Notes: generated by a model from the sequence alone, not told the origin. A DNA stretch of 64,000 bases from Desulfobulbaceae bacterium DB1 (GCA_001914235.1 MQUF01000008.1:141223-205222); one strand, 5' to 3'. Shown: positions 9,658 through 18,553, counted from the stretch's first letter. A program made the numbers and translations.

Positions 9658-11050
9658 GAAATCTCTTTACATTGAAACATTCGGCTGCCAGATGAATGAC
9701 CGTGACTCGGAAATCATGCGGCAGCTGCTCAGTACGAGTTACGACACCACCGCTGAATTAAAAAATGCCGACGCGATTATTGTCAACACCTGCAGCATTC
9801 GCGGCAAAGCGGAGCAGAAAGCATACAGTCTGCTTGGCGCTTTGCGGAAAAGAAAAAAGGAAAACCCTGATCTGATTATTGCGGCAACCGGCTGCGTCGC
9901 CCAGCAGGAAGGCGGCAAGATGCTTTCCCGCATGCCGCATGTGGACCTTGTCGTCGGGCCGCAACACATATACCGGCTGCCGGAACTTTTCACTCAGGCG
10001 CAACGCTGCCGCAAAGGCATTGTTGCGACCGATCAGGAAAAGTCCTTTCACATTCCCCCGTTTCTTCCTTCCCTGCAGCCCGGCCAACCGCATAAACGCT
10101 TTGTCACCATCATGCAGGGTTGCAATAATTTCTGCACCTACTGCATCGTTCCCTTTACCCGTGGTCGGGAAATCAGCAGAAAACCGGAGGATATCCTGGC
10201 CGAGGTACGTCATCTGGCCGCGGGCGGGGTGAAGGAAATTACCCTGCTCGGCCAGAATGTCAATTCATACGGCAATGACCAGTCGCGAGAGGAACGGACG
10301 AATTTTTCCAGCCTGCTGCATCAGGTCGCCCAGGTCGACGGTATCGAAAGAATACGTTTTACCACGTCAAACCCCAAGGATCTTTCCGAAGAGCTGATGC
10401 GCTGTTTTGCCGACCAGGCCAAACTGTGCCACCATTTTCATTTGCCGGTTCAATCCGGCTCAAACGCTGTTTTGCAAAAGATGAACCGCAAATACACGAT
10501 TGAGAACTATCTGGAAAAAGTTGAAAAATTACGAGGATACTGCCGGGATATCGCCCTGACTACGGACATCATCGTCGGATTTCCCGGTGAAACCAGGGAT
10601 GATTTTCAGGCGACCCTGGATCTGCTGCGCTTGGTCCGCTATCATGGCGCTTTTTCCTTTAAATATTCCAGCAGGCCACCGGCAAAATCATGCGACTTTG
10701 AGGAAACGGTCAGCGAAGAGGAAAAAATTGAACGTCTGGCCGAACTGCAGAAAATGCAGAAACGGATATCGCTTGCTCGGAACCGCGAATATATCGGCAA
10801 ACGTATTCAATTGATGGTAGAAGGAGAAAGCAAATCAGAAAACGGCAACCAATGGGCCGGACGCAGCAGCAGCAATCATACGGTCAACTTTCTTTCCCCT
10901 TCTCCCCTGTTTCCGGGCCAGTTTGTCGACGTGGTTATTCGTGAGGCCTGTTTGAATTCGCTGCGGGGCGAGTTGGCGAATGAAGGCGGAATCCGAGACA
11001 ACGAACCGGGTTTCACCGGATCGTGCCATATGTGTAAAATTCAGAGGTGA
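9650..11050 (+). CDS. miaB: tRNA-2-methylthio-N6-dimethylallyladenosine synthase
   Basis: MiaB is a radical SAM methylthiotransferase that turns i6A37 of tRNA into ms2i6A37. The N-terminal UPF0004 domain has its three auxiliary-cluster cysteines in ETFGCQMND, NTCSIRG and ATGCVAQ. The radical SAM triad is in MQGCNNFCTYC (CX3CX2C). A C-terminal TRAM domain includes the stretch from about residue 380. I start at ATG 9650 (466 aa, MNKKSLYIETFGC), which overlaps the TolC stop; earlier in-frame starts run into that gene. The substrate-making enzyme MiaA is encoded 6 kb upstream. Confidence 0.95.
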   Translation: MNKKSLYIETFGCQMNDRDSEIMRQLLSTSYDTTAELKNADAIIVNTCSIRGKAEQKAYSLLGALRKRKKENPDLIIAATGCVAQQEGGKMLSRMPHVDLVVGPQHIYRLPELFTQAQRCRKGIVATDQEKSFHIPPFLPSLQPGQPHKRFVTIMQGCNNFCTYCIVPFTRGREISRKPEDILAEVRHLAAGGVKEITLLGQNVNSYGNDQSREERTNFSSLLHQVAQVDGIERIRFTTSNPKDLSEELMRCFADQAKLCHHFHLPVQSGSNAVLQKMNRKYTIENYLEKVEKLRGYCRDIALTTDIIVGFPGETRDDFQATLDLLRLVRYHGAFSFKYSSRPPAKSCDFEETVSEEEKIERLAELQKMQKRISLARNREYIGKRIQLMVEGESKSENGNQWAGRSSSNHTVNFLSPSPLFPGQFVDVVIREACLNSLRGELANEGGIRDNEPGFTGSCHMCKIQR

Positions 11051-11052
11051 AA

Positions 11053-11703
11053 ATGATGATTGACCTGCATACCCATTGTTTTTTCAGCGACGGTGAACTG
11101 GTTCCGGCTGAACATCTTCGCCGGGTTGAGGTGCTCGGTTATGCGGCCATTGCCATAACCGACCACGCCGACTCTTCCAATATTGACTTTATCGTTCCCC
11201 GGATTCTGAAAGCGGCCCGGGACATGAACCGTTATTCCGCAACCAGGCTGCTCGCCGGAATTGAGTTGACCCATGTTCCGCCGGAAATGATGGCGGAGCT
11301 GACGGCATACGCGAGAAAACTTGGGGCCCAGGTGGTGGTCGGACATGGCGAAACCATTGTCGAGCCGGTGAAGCCGGGAACCAACCGGGCGGCCATTGAG
11401 GCGGGAGTCGATGTGCTGGCCCATCCCGGCTTTCTCAGCATCGAAGATGCTCGTCTTGCGGCGGAAAAAGGGATTATGATAGAACTGTCCGGTCGAAAAG
11501 GCCATTCGCTGACCAATGGTCATGTGGCGAAGATTGCCGAGCAATGCGGCGCCCGACTTGCGGTAAACGCCGATGCCCATGGGCCATCCGATTTTCTCAC
11601 GGCGGAAATGGCGAGAAATGTCGCCCTGGGCGCCGGCATCAGCTTGAGCCGTTATGAGCAGATCCGCAAAGACATGTCGTCTTTTGTCGCGGCAATCGGC
11701 TAG
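11053..11703 (+). CDS. PHP-domain phosphoesterase
   Basis: A PHP-fold metal-dependent phosphoesterase of about 216 residues, similar to histidinol-phosphatase-like proteins. The metal ligands are visible as DLHTHCFFSDG (HxH), ITDHAD, GIELTHV, GHGE and NADAHG. ATG 11053 is preceded by AGAGG; a GTG at 11047 is also in frame. The substrate is unknown. The stop codon TAG is shared with the IS630 insertion site: TA is the duplicated target and the G is the first base of the element. Before insertion the codon would also have read TAG, so the protein is unchanged. Confidence 0.85.
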   Translation: MMIDLHTHCFFSDGELVPAEHLRRVEVLGYAAIAITDHADSSNIDFIVPRILKAARDMNRYSATRLLAGIELTHVPPEMMAELTAYARKLGAQVVVGHGETIVEPVKPGTNRAAIEAGVDVLAHPGFLSIEDARLAAEKGIMIELSGRKGHSLTNGHVAKIAEQCGARLAVNADAHGPSDFLTAEMARNVALGAGISLSRYEQIRKDMSSFVAAIG

Positions 11704-11716
11704 TACATTGTATATG

Positions 11717-12337
11717 TTAAAGTTTCGGATAAAGCCGTTTTAGTTTTATTCGCGCATCATCTGTTCTAAACTGCCAATCAACCTTAGTCTGGCGGTTATT
11801 TCGATCAATGTTCCATGCCGCCACTTCAGCTCGCATCTTCTCGATACAATCAATCCGGCCTGCAAGGCATTGCCGCTTCAATACACTGAGTTCAATCTCT
11901 GCTATGTTCAGCCAACTCCCGTGTTTCGGGGTGTAGTGTATTTCAAGACGTTCCGCCAAGCCCCTGGCTTCTTCAGGTGGGAAAGCCGCATAGAGCGAGG
12001 CCGTGTCGTGTGTATTGAGGTTGTCCATGACCAAAACTACTTTCTTGGCATCGGCATAACGCTCTTCAAGCATCTCTTTGATGAAATGGGCCCAATCAAT
12101 CCGTGTCCGCTGTTCAGTAATTTTTACCTTGCGCTTTCCCCCAAGCGGTTCTACCTCAAGTAATATGCTTGCGACCCCATTGCGAACATATTCATCATCC
12201 ATCAGAACAGGATGGCCAGGGGCTGCCGGAATAGGCTCATGCACCTCCCCGATTAACTGTACACTCGATTCATCCATGCACACAACCGGGAATTCTTGAC
12301 TATACGGACGCGCATAAACTTCGAGTATATCTTCCAT
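11717..12337 (-). CDS. IS630 transposase, C-terminal DDE part (ORF B)
   Basis: This frame holds the catalytic core of the transposase: VVCMDESSVQ (first Asp), VLVMDNLNTHD (second Asp) and YTPKHGSWLNIAEIE (Glu). The frame is open upstream of the ATG at 12337, up to position 12409. It reads NELKPHQSKYWKIPP there, which is the normal IS630 linker sequence. It is therefore most likely made as a -1 frameshift fusion with ORF A (about 377 residues in all) rather than from its own ATG. Confidence 0.85.
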   Translation of the reverse strand: MEDILEVYARPYSQEFPVVCMDESSVQLIGEVHEPIPAAPGHPVLMDDEYVRNGVASILLEVEPLGGKRKVKITEQRTRIDWAHFIKEMLEERYADAKKVVLVMDNLNTHDTASLYAAFPPEEARGLAERLEIHYTPKHGSWLNIAEIELSVLKRQCLAGRIDCIEKMRAEVAAWNIDRNNRQTKVDWQFRTDDARIKLKRLYPKL

Positions 12338-12342
12338 TGCCG

Positions 12343-12849
12343 CTACAAAACTGGCGTTTTGATCCGGCGGTATCTTCCAGTATTTGCTTTGGTGAGGCTT
12401 AAGTTCATTTTTTTTAAAGTGTTACATACCGTCATCGGAGAAACACTCGTTACCATCTTCAGCTCGACCATTTTCTCAGCCAACAGACGTACTGTCCATC
12501 GATTTTTACCTTCTGGAGCATCCGAACATGCCAAAGCCAAAAGATGTGCTTCAAATTCTCCTCCGAATTGAATTTCTCGCGGAGGGGTCTCGCGCTCCTT
12601 ACGTTCAAGGGCGGCAGAAAGACCTTCTTCAACAAATCGTTTCTTTAAGTGTTCTAAACTCCGCGTCGTTGTCCCTAAAGCTTCTGCGACCTGAGTGACA
12701 ACCCACTTCGGTCCATGTTCCCCCGCATCAAGCAGAAGTAATGCTCGAGCATACAGTACGGTGCGGGCTGCCCTTTTCCCTTTAGTTGAAATAGCCTCCA
12801 AATCTTCCCGTTCCTCTTTTGTTAATGTCACTCTGTATCTTGGTGCCAT
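12343..12849 (-). CDS. IS630 transposase, N-terminal HTH part (ORF A)
   Basis: A 168-residue helix-turn-helix DNA-binding part of the transposase: a first HTH around AEALGTTTRSLEHLKKRFVEEG and a second around LAEKMVELKMVTSVSPMTV. The zero-frame product leaves homology after residue 147 (TLKK) and ends in an unrelated tail. The A8 run at 12408-12415 (minus strand) lies exactly at that point and allows a -1 slip into the DDE frame. Confidence 0.85.
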   Translation of the reverse strand: MAPRYRVTLTKEEREDLEAISTKGKRAARTVLYARALLLLDAGEHGPKWVVTQVAEALGTTTRSLEHLKKRFVEEGLSAALERKERETPPREIQFGGEFEAHLLALACSDAPEGKNRWTVRLLAEKMVELKMVTSVSPMTVCNTLKKMNLSLTKANTGRYRRIKTPVL

Positions 12850-12932
12850 GTCGTCCTCCTTGTATTTTGAAGACGACTATAACAAATATCACGCAAAAAT
12901 ACGAAAACTTAAATTTTACATTGTACTAGGAG

Positions 12933-13310
12933 TTACAGCGAACAGGAGTGCTTGATGCCGGCAAATTTTGCCGGCCCGATTCCGGGCACGTCGAGAAGTT
13001 CACGCATGTCATGAAATCCCTTTCTTGCATCTCGCAGGGTTATGATTCTGCGGGCGAGAGTCGGCCCAATTCCTGGAATTGTTTGAAGCAGTTCCGCATT
13101 TGCCCTGTTGATGCTGACCGGTAAAAAAAACAATGGCCGCATCTGGTCGGGAAGAGGACGTTGCAGAAGATGCGTCGGGACAATGGATTCCAGTGTCTGC
13201 GCATCTTCTGCGGGAAAAGTGGGGAAAACAGTTTGCAGGCTGATAAGGATGCCGACGACCAGGAGGACGATAACCCGATAATCCTTTTTCATGTCCCCTT
13301 TTTGCTTCAT
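12933..13310 (-). CDS. ComEA-like helix-hairpin-helix protein
   Basis: A 125-residue protein with an N-terminal membrane anchor (about residues 12-30, VIVLLVVGILISLQTVF) and two helix-hairpin-helix motifs (NAELLQTIPGIGPTLARRII and RELLDVPGIGPAKFAGIK). This is the ComEA-type DNA-binding module, probably on the periplasmic side. Bacteria that are not naturally competent also carry such proteins. The ATG at 13310 overlaps the cimA stop as ATGA; an internal ATG at 13292 is an alternative. The stop codon is five bases from the IS630 right flank. Confidence 0.8.
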   Translation of the reverse strand: MKQKGDMKKDYRVIVLLVVGILISLQTVFPTFPAEDAQTLESIVPTHLLQRPLPDQMRPLFFLPVSINRANAELLQTIPGIGPTLARRIITLRDARKGFHDMRELLDVPGIGPAKFAGIKHSCSL

Positions 13311-14908
13311 GACGCCTGTTTTTTCTTTTCATCCTTCATCAGTTTATGACTGATGCTGTCAACCAGGGCCTGCCAGCTCGCCTCAAGGATATCATGGGAA
13401 ACGCCGACCGTTCCCCATTCGGAATCCTGATCGCGGGATTCGATCAAAACCCTGACCCGTGCGCCTGTGCCATGTTCACTGGCAAGAACACGGACTCGAT
13501 AATCACTGAGCCACATTTCAGCCAATGACGGATAAAAACGGGTAAGCGCCTTGCGCAGCGCCTTGTCCAGGGCGTTCACCGGCCCATCGCCCAAGGCCGC
13601 CGTGTGCACCACCTCTCCACCGACTTCCAAACGGATGGTTGCTTCTGCCTGGGGGGGCTGATCCATGTCGCTTTTCTGGTTGATAACCCGAAAACTGATC
13701 AGGGTAAAATATCGACGCTGCACACCAAGGGCCCTGCGCATCAGCAGTTCAAACGATGCCTCAGCCCCTTCATATTGGAATCCCTGGTTCTCCAGGGTTT
13801 TCAATTCCTTGAGTATCGATGTCACCACCGGATCACGGCTGTCGAGATCGATGCCGAATTTCTTGGCCTTATGCAGGACATTGCTTCGTCCCGATTGGTC
13901 GGAGATGAGAATTCTGCGGATGTTGCCTACCTTTTCCGGATCAATGTGCTCGTAGGTCAGCGGGTTTCTCTGCACCGCACTGACATGGATTCCTCCCTTG
14001 TGAGCAAAAGCCGAGGCGCCGACATAAGGCTGATAACGGTTGTGGGGCAGATTGGCCAGTTCATTGATATACCGGGACGTTTCGCTGAGCTTTTTCAGGT
14101 TGCTAGCCGCCTCGAAATTGTAGCCCAACTTCAGGGCCAAGGCGGGAATAACGGAAGTAAGGTTGCAGTTGCCGCACCTCTCCCCGTAACCGTTGATGGT
14201 TCCCTGAACCTGACGGGCGCCCATGGTGACGGCAATAAGCGAATTTGCCACGGCGGTTTCCGTGTCGTTATGGGCGTGAATTCCCAGCGCCACATCATGG
14301 CCGCACCTGGCAAGATGATTCTGTACCTCCCGGAAGATATCGGGCATTTCGGTGGGCAGGGTGCCGCCGTTGGTATCACACAAAACAAGCAGCTCCGCTC
14401 CGCCCTTCACGGCTCTTTCCAGTGTTGCCAGGGCATATTCCCTGTTGTTTTTAAAACCGTCGAAAAAATGTTCCGCATCGTAAAAAAGGTGCTTCACATG
14501 GGGGCGGAGATAGGCCAGTGAATCTTCAATGATCAACAGATTATCTTCCAATTCAATGCGGAGCGCCGCATGAACGTGGATATCCCAACTTTTACCGAAG
14601 ATGGTAATAACCGGGGTGCGGGCGGCGATCAAGGCATTGAGGTTCACGTCCGCATCAGCCGGATTATGAAAAAGCCTGGTGCTGCCGAATGCGGCCACCT
14701 GTGCATGTTTGAGGTCGTAATTCCTCATCTCTTCAAAGTACTGAGTCGCGGTTGGATTCGCGCCCGGCCAGCCACCTTCAATAAAATCAATACCGAGCTC
14801 ATCGAGTTTCAGGCTGACCCGCACCTTGTCTTCAACGGACAAATTGAAGTTTTCGGCCTGGCATCCATCTCGCAGCGTGGTATCGTATATTGTCAGTTGT
14901 CTGTTCAT
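13307..14908 (-). CDS. cimA: (R)-citramalate synthase
   Basis: CimA condenses pyruvate and acetyl-CoA to (R)-citramalate, the threonine-independent route to 2-oxobutyrate and isoleucine. The HMGL-like barrel opens with IYDTTLRDGCQAENFNLS and has the metal-binding GIHAHNDTETAVANS and the GTINGYGERCGN turn. A LeuA-type allosteric domain fills the C-terminal 140 residues. At 533 residues it matches the CimA type rather than 2-isopropylmalate synthase. It lies between lysC and a comEA-like gene on one strand with small gaps, so it is probably co-transcribed with aspartate kinase. Confidence 0.92.
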   Translation of the reverse strand: MNRQLTIYDTTLRDGCQAENFNLSVEDKVRVSLKLDELGIDFIEGGWPGANPTATQYFEEMRNYDLKHAQVAAFGSTRLFHNPADADVNLNALIAARTPVITIFGKSWDIHVHAALRIELEDNLLIIEDSLAYLRPHVKHLFYDAEHFFDGFKNNREYALATLERAVKGGAELLVLCDTNGGTLPTEMPDIFREVQNHLARCGHDVALGIHAHNDTETAVANSLIAVTMGARQVQGTINGYGERCGNCNLTSVIPALALKLGYNFEAASNLKKLSETSRYINELANLPHNRYQPYVGASAFAHKGGIHVSAVQRNPLTYEHIDPEKVGNIRRILISDQSGRSNVLHKAKKFGIDLDSRDPVVTSILKELKTLENQGFQYEGAEASFELLMRRALGVQRRYFTLISFRVINQKSDMDQPPQAEATIRLEVGGEVVHTAALGDGPVNALDKALRKALTRFYPSLAEMWLSDYRVRVLASEHGTGARVRVLIESRDQDSEWGTVGVSHDILEASWQALVDSISHKLMKDEKKKQAS

Positions 14909-14938
14909 GGTTTCTCCATTTTGCGTTGAATCAGCCTA

Positions 14939-16177
14939 TCATTTTTCTTCCAGGGGCAAATTCGCCTTCTCGAGTTCAAAGGCGTCATGCAGGGCTCTGA
15001 CGGCGAGTTCGGTATATTTTTCATCAATGACACAGGAAATCTTGATCTCAGAGGTGGAAATCATGTGAATGTTGATATTTTCCCGGGCGAGAATATGAAA
15101 CATGGTGGTGGCGATACCTGAGTGATTGCGCATGCCGACACCGACAATGGACACCTTGGCTATCTTCTGGTCGCCCGTAACGCTTTCCGCCCCTATTTCC
15201 TTGGCGATTTTTTCCACGATCAGCATCGCCTTGTCATAATCGGTGCGCGGAACGGTGAAGGTCATATCCGTCATCTCCCCTGCCCTGGTGTTCTGGATAA
15301 TCATATCCACCACGATGCCGGCATCGGAAATGGGATTAAAAATACGAGAGGCCGTGCCCGGCGTATCCGGCACTTTGCTGAAAGTTATACGCGCTTCATT
15401 TTTGTTGTATGTGACACCTGAAACCAGCATGGATTCCATAATTTTATCCTCCTCAACAACCCATGTGCCTTCCGTCTCCGTAAAGGTTGAGCGCACATGG
15501 ACCGGTACTTTGTATCTTTTGGCCAGACTTACGGAACGGATATCAAGCACTTTTGCACCGAGACTCGCAAGCTCCAACATTTCATCATAGGTTATTCTGT
15601 CAATCTTTCTTGCAGACGGACACACGTTGGGGTCCGTTGTGTAGACACCTTCCACGTCGGTGAAAATATCACACTGATCCGCCTGCAGTGCGGCAGCCAG
15701 GGCCACTGCCGTGGTGTCGGAACCGCCGCGTCCCAGGGTGGTGATGTCGCCTTTTTCCGTCACCCCCTGAAACCCGGCCACCACGACGATTTTGCCTTCA
15801 TCCAGGTGGCGCTTTATCAATTCCGAGTTGATCTCCTTGATACGCGCCTTGGTGTGCATGGTGTCGGTACTGATTCGGACTTGATCCCCCAGCAGGGAAA
15901 TCGAATCCATGCCTGCCGCCTTAACCGCCATTGCAAAAAGAGCGACGGTTACCTGTTCACCGGTGGCAAGAAGAACATCCATTTCCCGTGGGTCCGGAAT
16001 AGGCTGCATCTGTTTGCTCAGATCAACAAGACGGTTGGTTTCTCCGGCCATTGCCGACAAAACCACCACCATCTGGTTTCCCTTTTTGCGGCAATCCATG
16101 ACCCGCTTCGCCACTGCTTTGATTTTTTCCGGATTCGCGACGGAAGTACCGCCAAATTTTTGAACAATTAATGTCAT
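14939..16177 (-). CDS. lysC: Aspartate kinase
   Basis: Phosphorylates aspartate, the first step to lysine, threonine and methionine. The amino acid kinase fold starts with IVQKFGGTSVANPEKI and has the aspartate-binding GRGGSDTTAVALAAAL and TDVEGVYTTDP. Two C-terminal ACT domains suggest feedback control. I take ATG 16177 (412 aa), 11 bases after AGGAG; a GTG at 16189 overlaps that ribosome binding site. No lysine riboswitch-like fold was recognised in the leader. The promoter must share the gap with the plus-strand sigma-54 promoter at 16296. Confidence 0.95.
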   Translation of the reverse strand: MTLIVQKFGGTSVANPEKIKAVAKRVMDCRKKGNQMVVVLSAMAGETNRLVDLSKQMQPIPDPREMDVLLATGEQVTVALFAMAVKAAGMDSISLLGDQVRISTDTMHTKARIKEINSELIKRHLDEGKIVVVAGFQGVTEKGDITTLGRGGSDTTAVALAAALQADQCDIFTDVEGVYTTDPNVCPSARKIDRITYDEMLELASLGAKVLDIRSVSLAKRYKVPVHVRSTFTETEGTWVVEEDKIMESMLVSGVTYNKNEARITFSKVPDTPGTASRIFNPISDAGIVVDMIIQNTRAGEMTDMTFTVPRTDYDKAMLIVEKIAKEIGAESVTGDQKIAKVSIVGVGMRNHSGIATTMFHILARENINIHMISTSEIKISCVIDEKYTELAVRALHDAFELEKANLPLEEK

Positions 16178-16295
16178 ATATCCAAACACTCCTGTTTCAT
16201 GCTTATGGGCTCGTCAGAGCGATAAACCCAGTAAATAGAGTATTGCTGTGAAAATACATCTGTTTTTGTGAACCAAATGCCCCCCTCAAGAAAGA

Positions 16296-16311
16296 TGGCA
16301 CGCTATTTGCT
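16296..16311 (+). promoter_or_regulatory. Sigma-54 (-24/-12) promoter, full consensus
   Basis: TGGCACGCTATTTGCT matches the RpoN consensus TGGCACG-N4-TTGCW at every position, with GG at 16297-16298 and GC at 16309-16310, 12 bases apart. A transcript would start near 16322. The next gene, an M23 peptidase, begins 253 bases further on, and a hairpin plus T-run lies between them at 16451-16482. Confidence 0.8.
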
Positions 16312-16321
16312 TTCGCTTAAG

Positions 16322-16482
16322 CATAAAAAATAGCGGAAACTAAAAGCAAAAATAAATAACAGGAAACAAGCTGTGTTATCAAGGGGAAAGAGAAATTATT
16401 CCAAAAAATTACCAAAAAGAGCGCCGGCAACTCGACAAATGGCGCCTGAAAAGGTATAAATTTGGACCTTCTTGTTTTTTTT
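16322..16482 (+). ncRNA. Candidate sigma-54-dependent small RNA or structured leader
   Basis: The 160 bases after the sigma-54 promoter contain no plausible gene but have three potential hairpins: ACAG/CTGT near 16360-16375, GCGCC (16421-16425) with GGCGC (16441-16445), and AAGGT (16451-16455) with ACCTT (16466-16470). Eight T at 16475-16482 follow the last one, as in an intrinsic terminator. The unit could be a free sRNA, or an attenuated leader of the M23 gene. The start is inferred from the promoter. Confidence 0.5.
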
Positions 16483-16574
16483 ACTTTTTTTCCCAAATAG
16501 ATGTTGTAACAACCATAGGATTTTGCTAGAAAATTACAGTATGTTTTTCCGATAATTTTCCAAAGGGATAATTC

Positions 16575-17894
16575 ATGACGAAAGAAAACAAAACGCTTTT
16601 GACAAATTTGGCCATTGCTGTCTTTGTTATCACCTTTATCGTTACAAGTTTTAATTTTTATCAGGACGAACCGTCCTCTCCCGCTATCGCCTCGCTGCCG
16701 CCTGAAAAGGAAAAAACAGATGCGGTTGAACAGCCCGACAATTTCTTCCACACTCTGGTCGAGGGAACTCTTCAGCGGGGTGATTCGTTAAGCAAGTCGC
16801 TGCAAAGATACAACCTGTCCGATGATGTGCGAAAGCAGATCGTCGATTATCTGGCGGATTGCCTTGATTTCCGCCGCCTTCGCCCCAATGACAAATACCG
16901 TGTTTATCTTGACGAAGAAGGCCGGCTTCTTCGCTGTGAATATGAATCAGGCCCGCTCGACTGCTATTCCGTCACCCGAGAGGATGACACCTTCAAAGCC
17001 CAAAAGGAGGTGGTTGACCTCAACGTCAAAACCTGCATGATCGACGGGGAAATTTCCTCGTCGCTTTTTGACGCCTTTTTTCAGCACAACCTCCAGGCCT
17101 CTTTGCTGTATGCCTTTGCCGACATTTTCTCCTCCCGGATTGACTTCAACACGGAAACCCACAAAGGAGACACCTTCCGGCTTGTGTTTGAAGAATTTTA
17201 CAAAGAAGACAAATTTATCGGCTACGGCAAAATTCTTTTTGCCCGATATCAACAGAAAAATGCCGAGATTTTTGAGGGATATTTTTACTCGCCGGACGAC
17301 AACAACCAGGGCGCGTATTATGACTCCATGGGCAAAGAGCTTGGCGCCTCTTTCATCAAATCGCCCGTTCCAGTCGGCCGGGTCACCTCAAATTTCACTT
17401 TCAAACGCAAGCATCCGATTCTCGGCGTCGTACGTCCCCATCTGGGAGTGGATCTTTCCGCGCCCATTGGCACCCCGATCATGGCCGCCTCTGACGGCAA
17501 AATTGTTTCCATGGGTTTCGAGGGGGGATTTGGTCGGCAGGTCGTCCTTTCCCATGCGGGAGGATACAAGACATATTACGGCCATCTGTCCCGTTTTGCC
17601 AAGGGTTTGAAAAAGGGAAGCGTCGTCAAGCAAAAAGATATTATCGGCTATGTCGGTTCTTCCGGGCTTTCCACCGGTCCTCATCTTGATTACCGTCTGG
17701 AACATCTCGGCAAATTTCAGGATCCGTTTTCCGTGGAAATGCTGCCGAAAACCGTCCTGGCAGGAACGGAAAAAGAACGTTTCAACAACAAAATGTCCAC
17801 CCTGGCCGGCATGATAGATTCCACTTCAGCCCCGGACACCCTTTATGTTCGTCGTCTGGTTGTACAACCCGAGGACAAGATCACCCTGCTTTAA
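16575..17894 (+). CDS. M23-family peptidoglycan metallopeptidase
   Basis: A 439-residue cell-wall endopeptidase-type protein with an N-terminal anchor (about residues 10-28, LTNLAIAVFVITFIVTSF), a middle OapA/LysM-like region and a C-terminal LytM domain. The first zinc motif is HLGVDLS (HxxxD). The second reads GPHLDYRL where LytM has HxH, so Asp stands in place of the last histidine; I recall this variant from other deltaproteobacterial M23 proteins. The ATG has AAGGG about 8 bases upstream. The stop codon is directly followed by the trmL start. A perfect sigma-54 promoter lies 270 bp upstream. Confidence 0.85.
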   Translation: MTKENKTLLTNLAIAVFVITFIVTSFNFYQDEPSSPAIASLPPEKEKTDAVEQPDNFFHTLVEGTLQRGDSLSKSLQRYNLSDDVRKQIVDYLADCLDFRRLRPNDKYRVYLDEEGRLLRCEYESGPLDCYSVTREDDTFKAQKEVVDLNVKTCMIDGEISSSLFDAFFQHNLQASLLYAFADIFSSRIDFNTETHKGDTFRLVFEEFYKEDKFIGYGKILFARYQQKNAEIFEGYFYSPDDNNQGAYYDSMGKELGASFIKSPVPVGRVTSNFTFKRKHPILGVVRPHLGVDLSAPIGTPIMAASDGKIVSMGFEGGFGRQVVLSHAGGYKTYYGHLSRFAKGLKKGSVVKQKDIIGYVGSSGLSTGPHLDYRLEHLGKFQDPFSVEMLPKTVLAGTEKERFNNKMSTLAGMIDSTSAPDTLYVRRLVVQPEDKITLL

Positions 17895-18365
17895 ATGTCC
17901 CTCGAACGACCACCCTTTAATATTGTCCTTGTTGAGCCGGAAATCCCTCCGAATACCGGCAGCATAGCCCGTCTTTGCGGGGCCACGGACACCATTCTGC
18001 ATCTGATTCGTCCGCTCGGCTTCAGCACTGACGACAAGCAGCTGAAGCGTGCCGGGCTTGATTATTGGCAATATGTAACCATCAAATACTGGGATAGTCT
18101 TGATCAGTTTCTTGAAGCCCAGGACGAAACAACACTTTATTTTCTCAGTAAAAAAGTTGATCGACCATACACCAAAGCGGTTTTTCATCCCGGAGATTTT
18201 CTGATTTTCGGCAAAGAAACCAAAGGTCTCCCCGAGGAAATTCTACGCCTGTATCATGACCGCTGTTTTTCTCTCCCCATGTCCAATCCCCATATCAGAA
18301 GCCTCAATCTTGCCATGGCCGCGGGTATTGTCCTGTATGAGGCACTGAGACAACAAAGTTGTTAA
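17895..18365 (+). CDS. trmL: tRNA (cytidine/uridine-34-2'-O)-methyltransferase
   Basis: A SPOUT-class methyltransferase of 156 residues that methylates the wobble ribose of leucine tRNAs. Family motifs are EIPPNTGSIARLCGA near the start, DFLIFGKETKGLP in the middle and the trefoil-knot end with SLNLAMAAGIVLYEALR. The ATG follows the M23 stop codon without a gap, so it is translated together with that gene. Confidence 0.92.
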   Translation: MSLERPPFNIVLVEPEIPPNTGSIARLCGATDTILHLIRPLGFSTDDKQLKRAGLDYWQYVTIKYWDSLDQFLEAQDETTLYFLSKKVDRPYTKAVFHPGDFLIFGKETKGLPEEILRLYHDRCFSLPMSNPHIRSLNLAMAAGIVLYEALRQQSC

Positions 18366-18553
18366 GATGACTTTTTTCTCCTTTACCCCCTCCCTTTAAC
18401 TTGATAAAGTTTTAAATTCACTGCAGGGAACTCTGCGAAATAATCTTGCTGTTCTTGCTCTTTTGTGACGGATCCCCGTGCCGCTCCGAATTTGAAAACA
18501 TTGATGCTCTCCTGCGAGAGCGGTGCAGAAAATATCACAACTGGTACTTTTTT

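Larger units (their letters stand above)
11703..12926 (-). mobile_element. IS630-family insertion sequence, apparently intact
   Basis: The element is 1224 bp, flanked by TA on both sides (11701-11702 and 12927-12928), as expected for IS630/Tc1-type TA target duplication. The imperfect terminal inverted repeats are 11703-11730 and 12899-12926; both start GTACA and match at about 21 of 28 positions. Two minus-strand frames encode the transposase, joined by a -1 shift at an A8 run. The element sits exactly between the convergent stop codons of the PHP gene and the comEA-like gene. Removing it leaves only a few bases between them. Confidence 0.85.

Noticed and set aside
16178..16295. Lysine riboswitch upstream of lysC
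   Set aside because: I could not find the five-helix core or its conserved loops; only a short AT-rich leader is seen.
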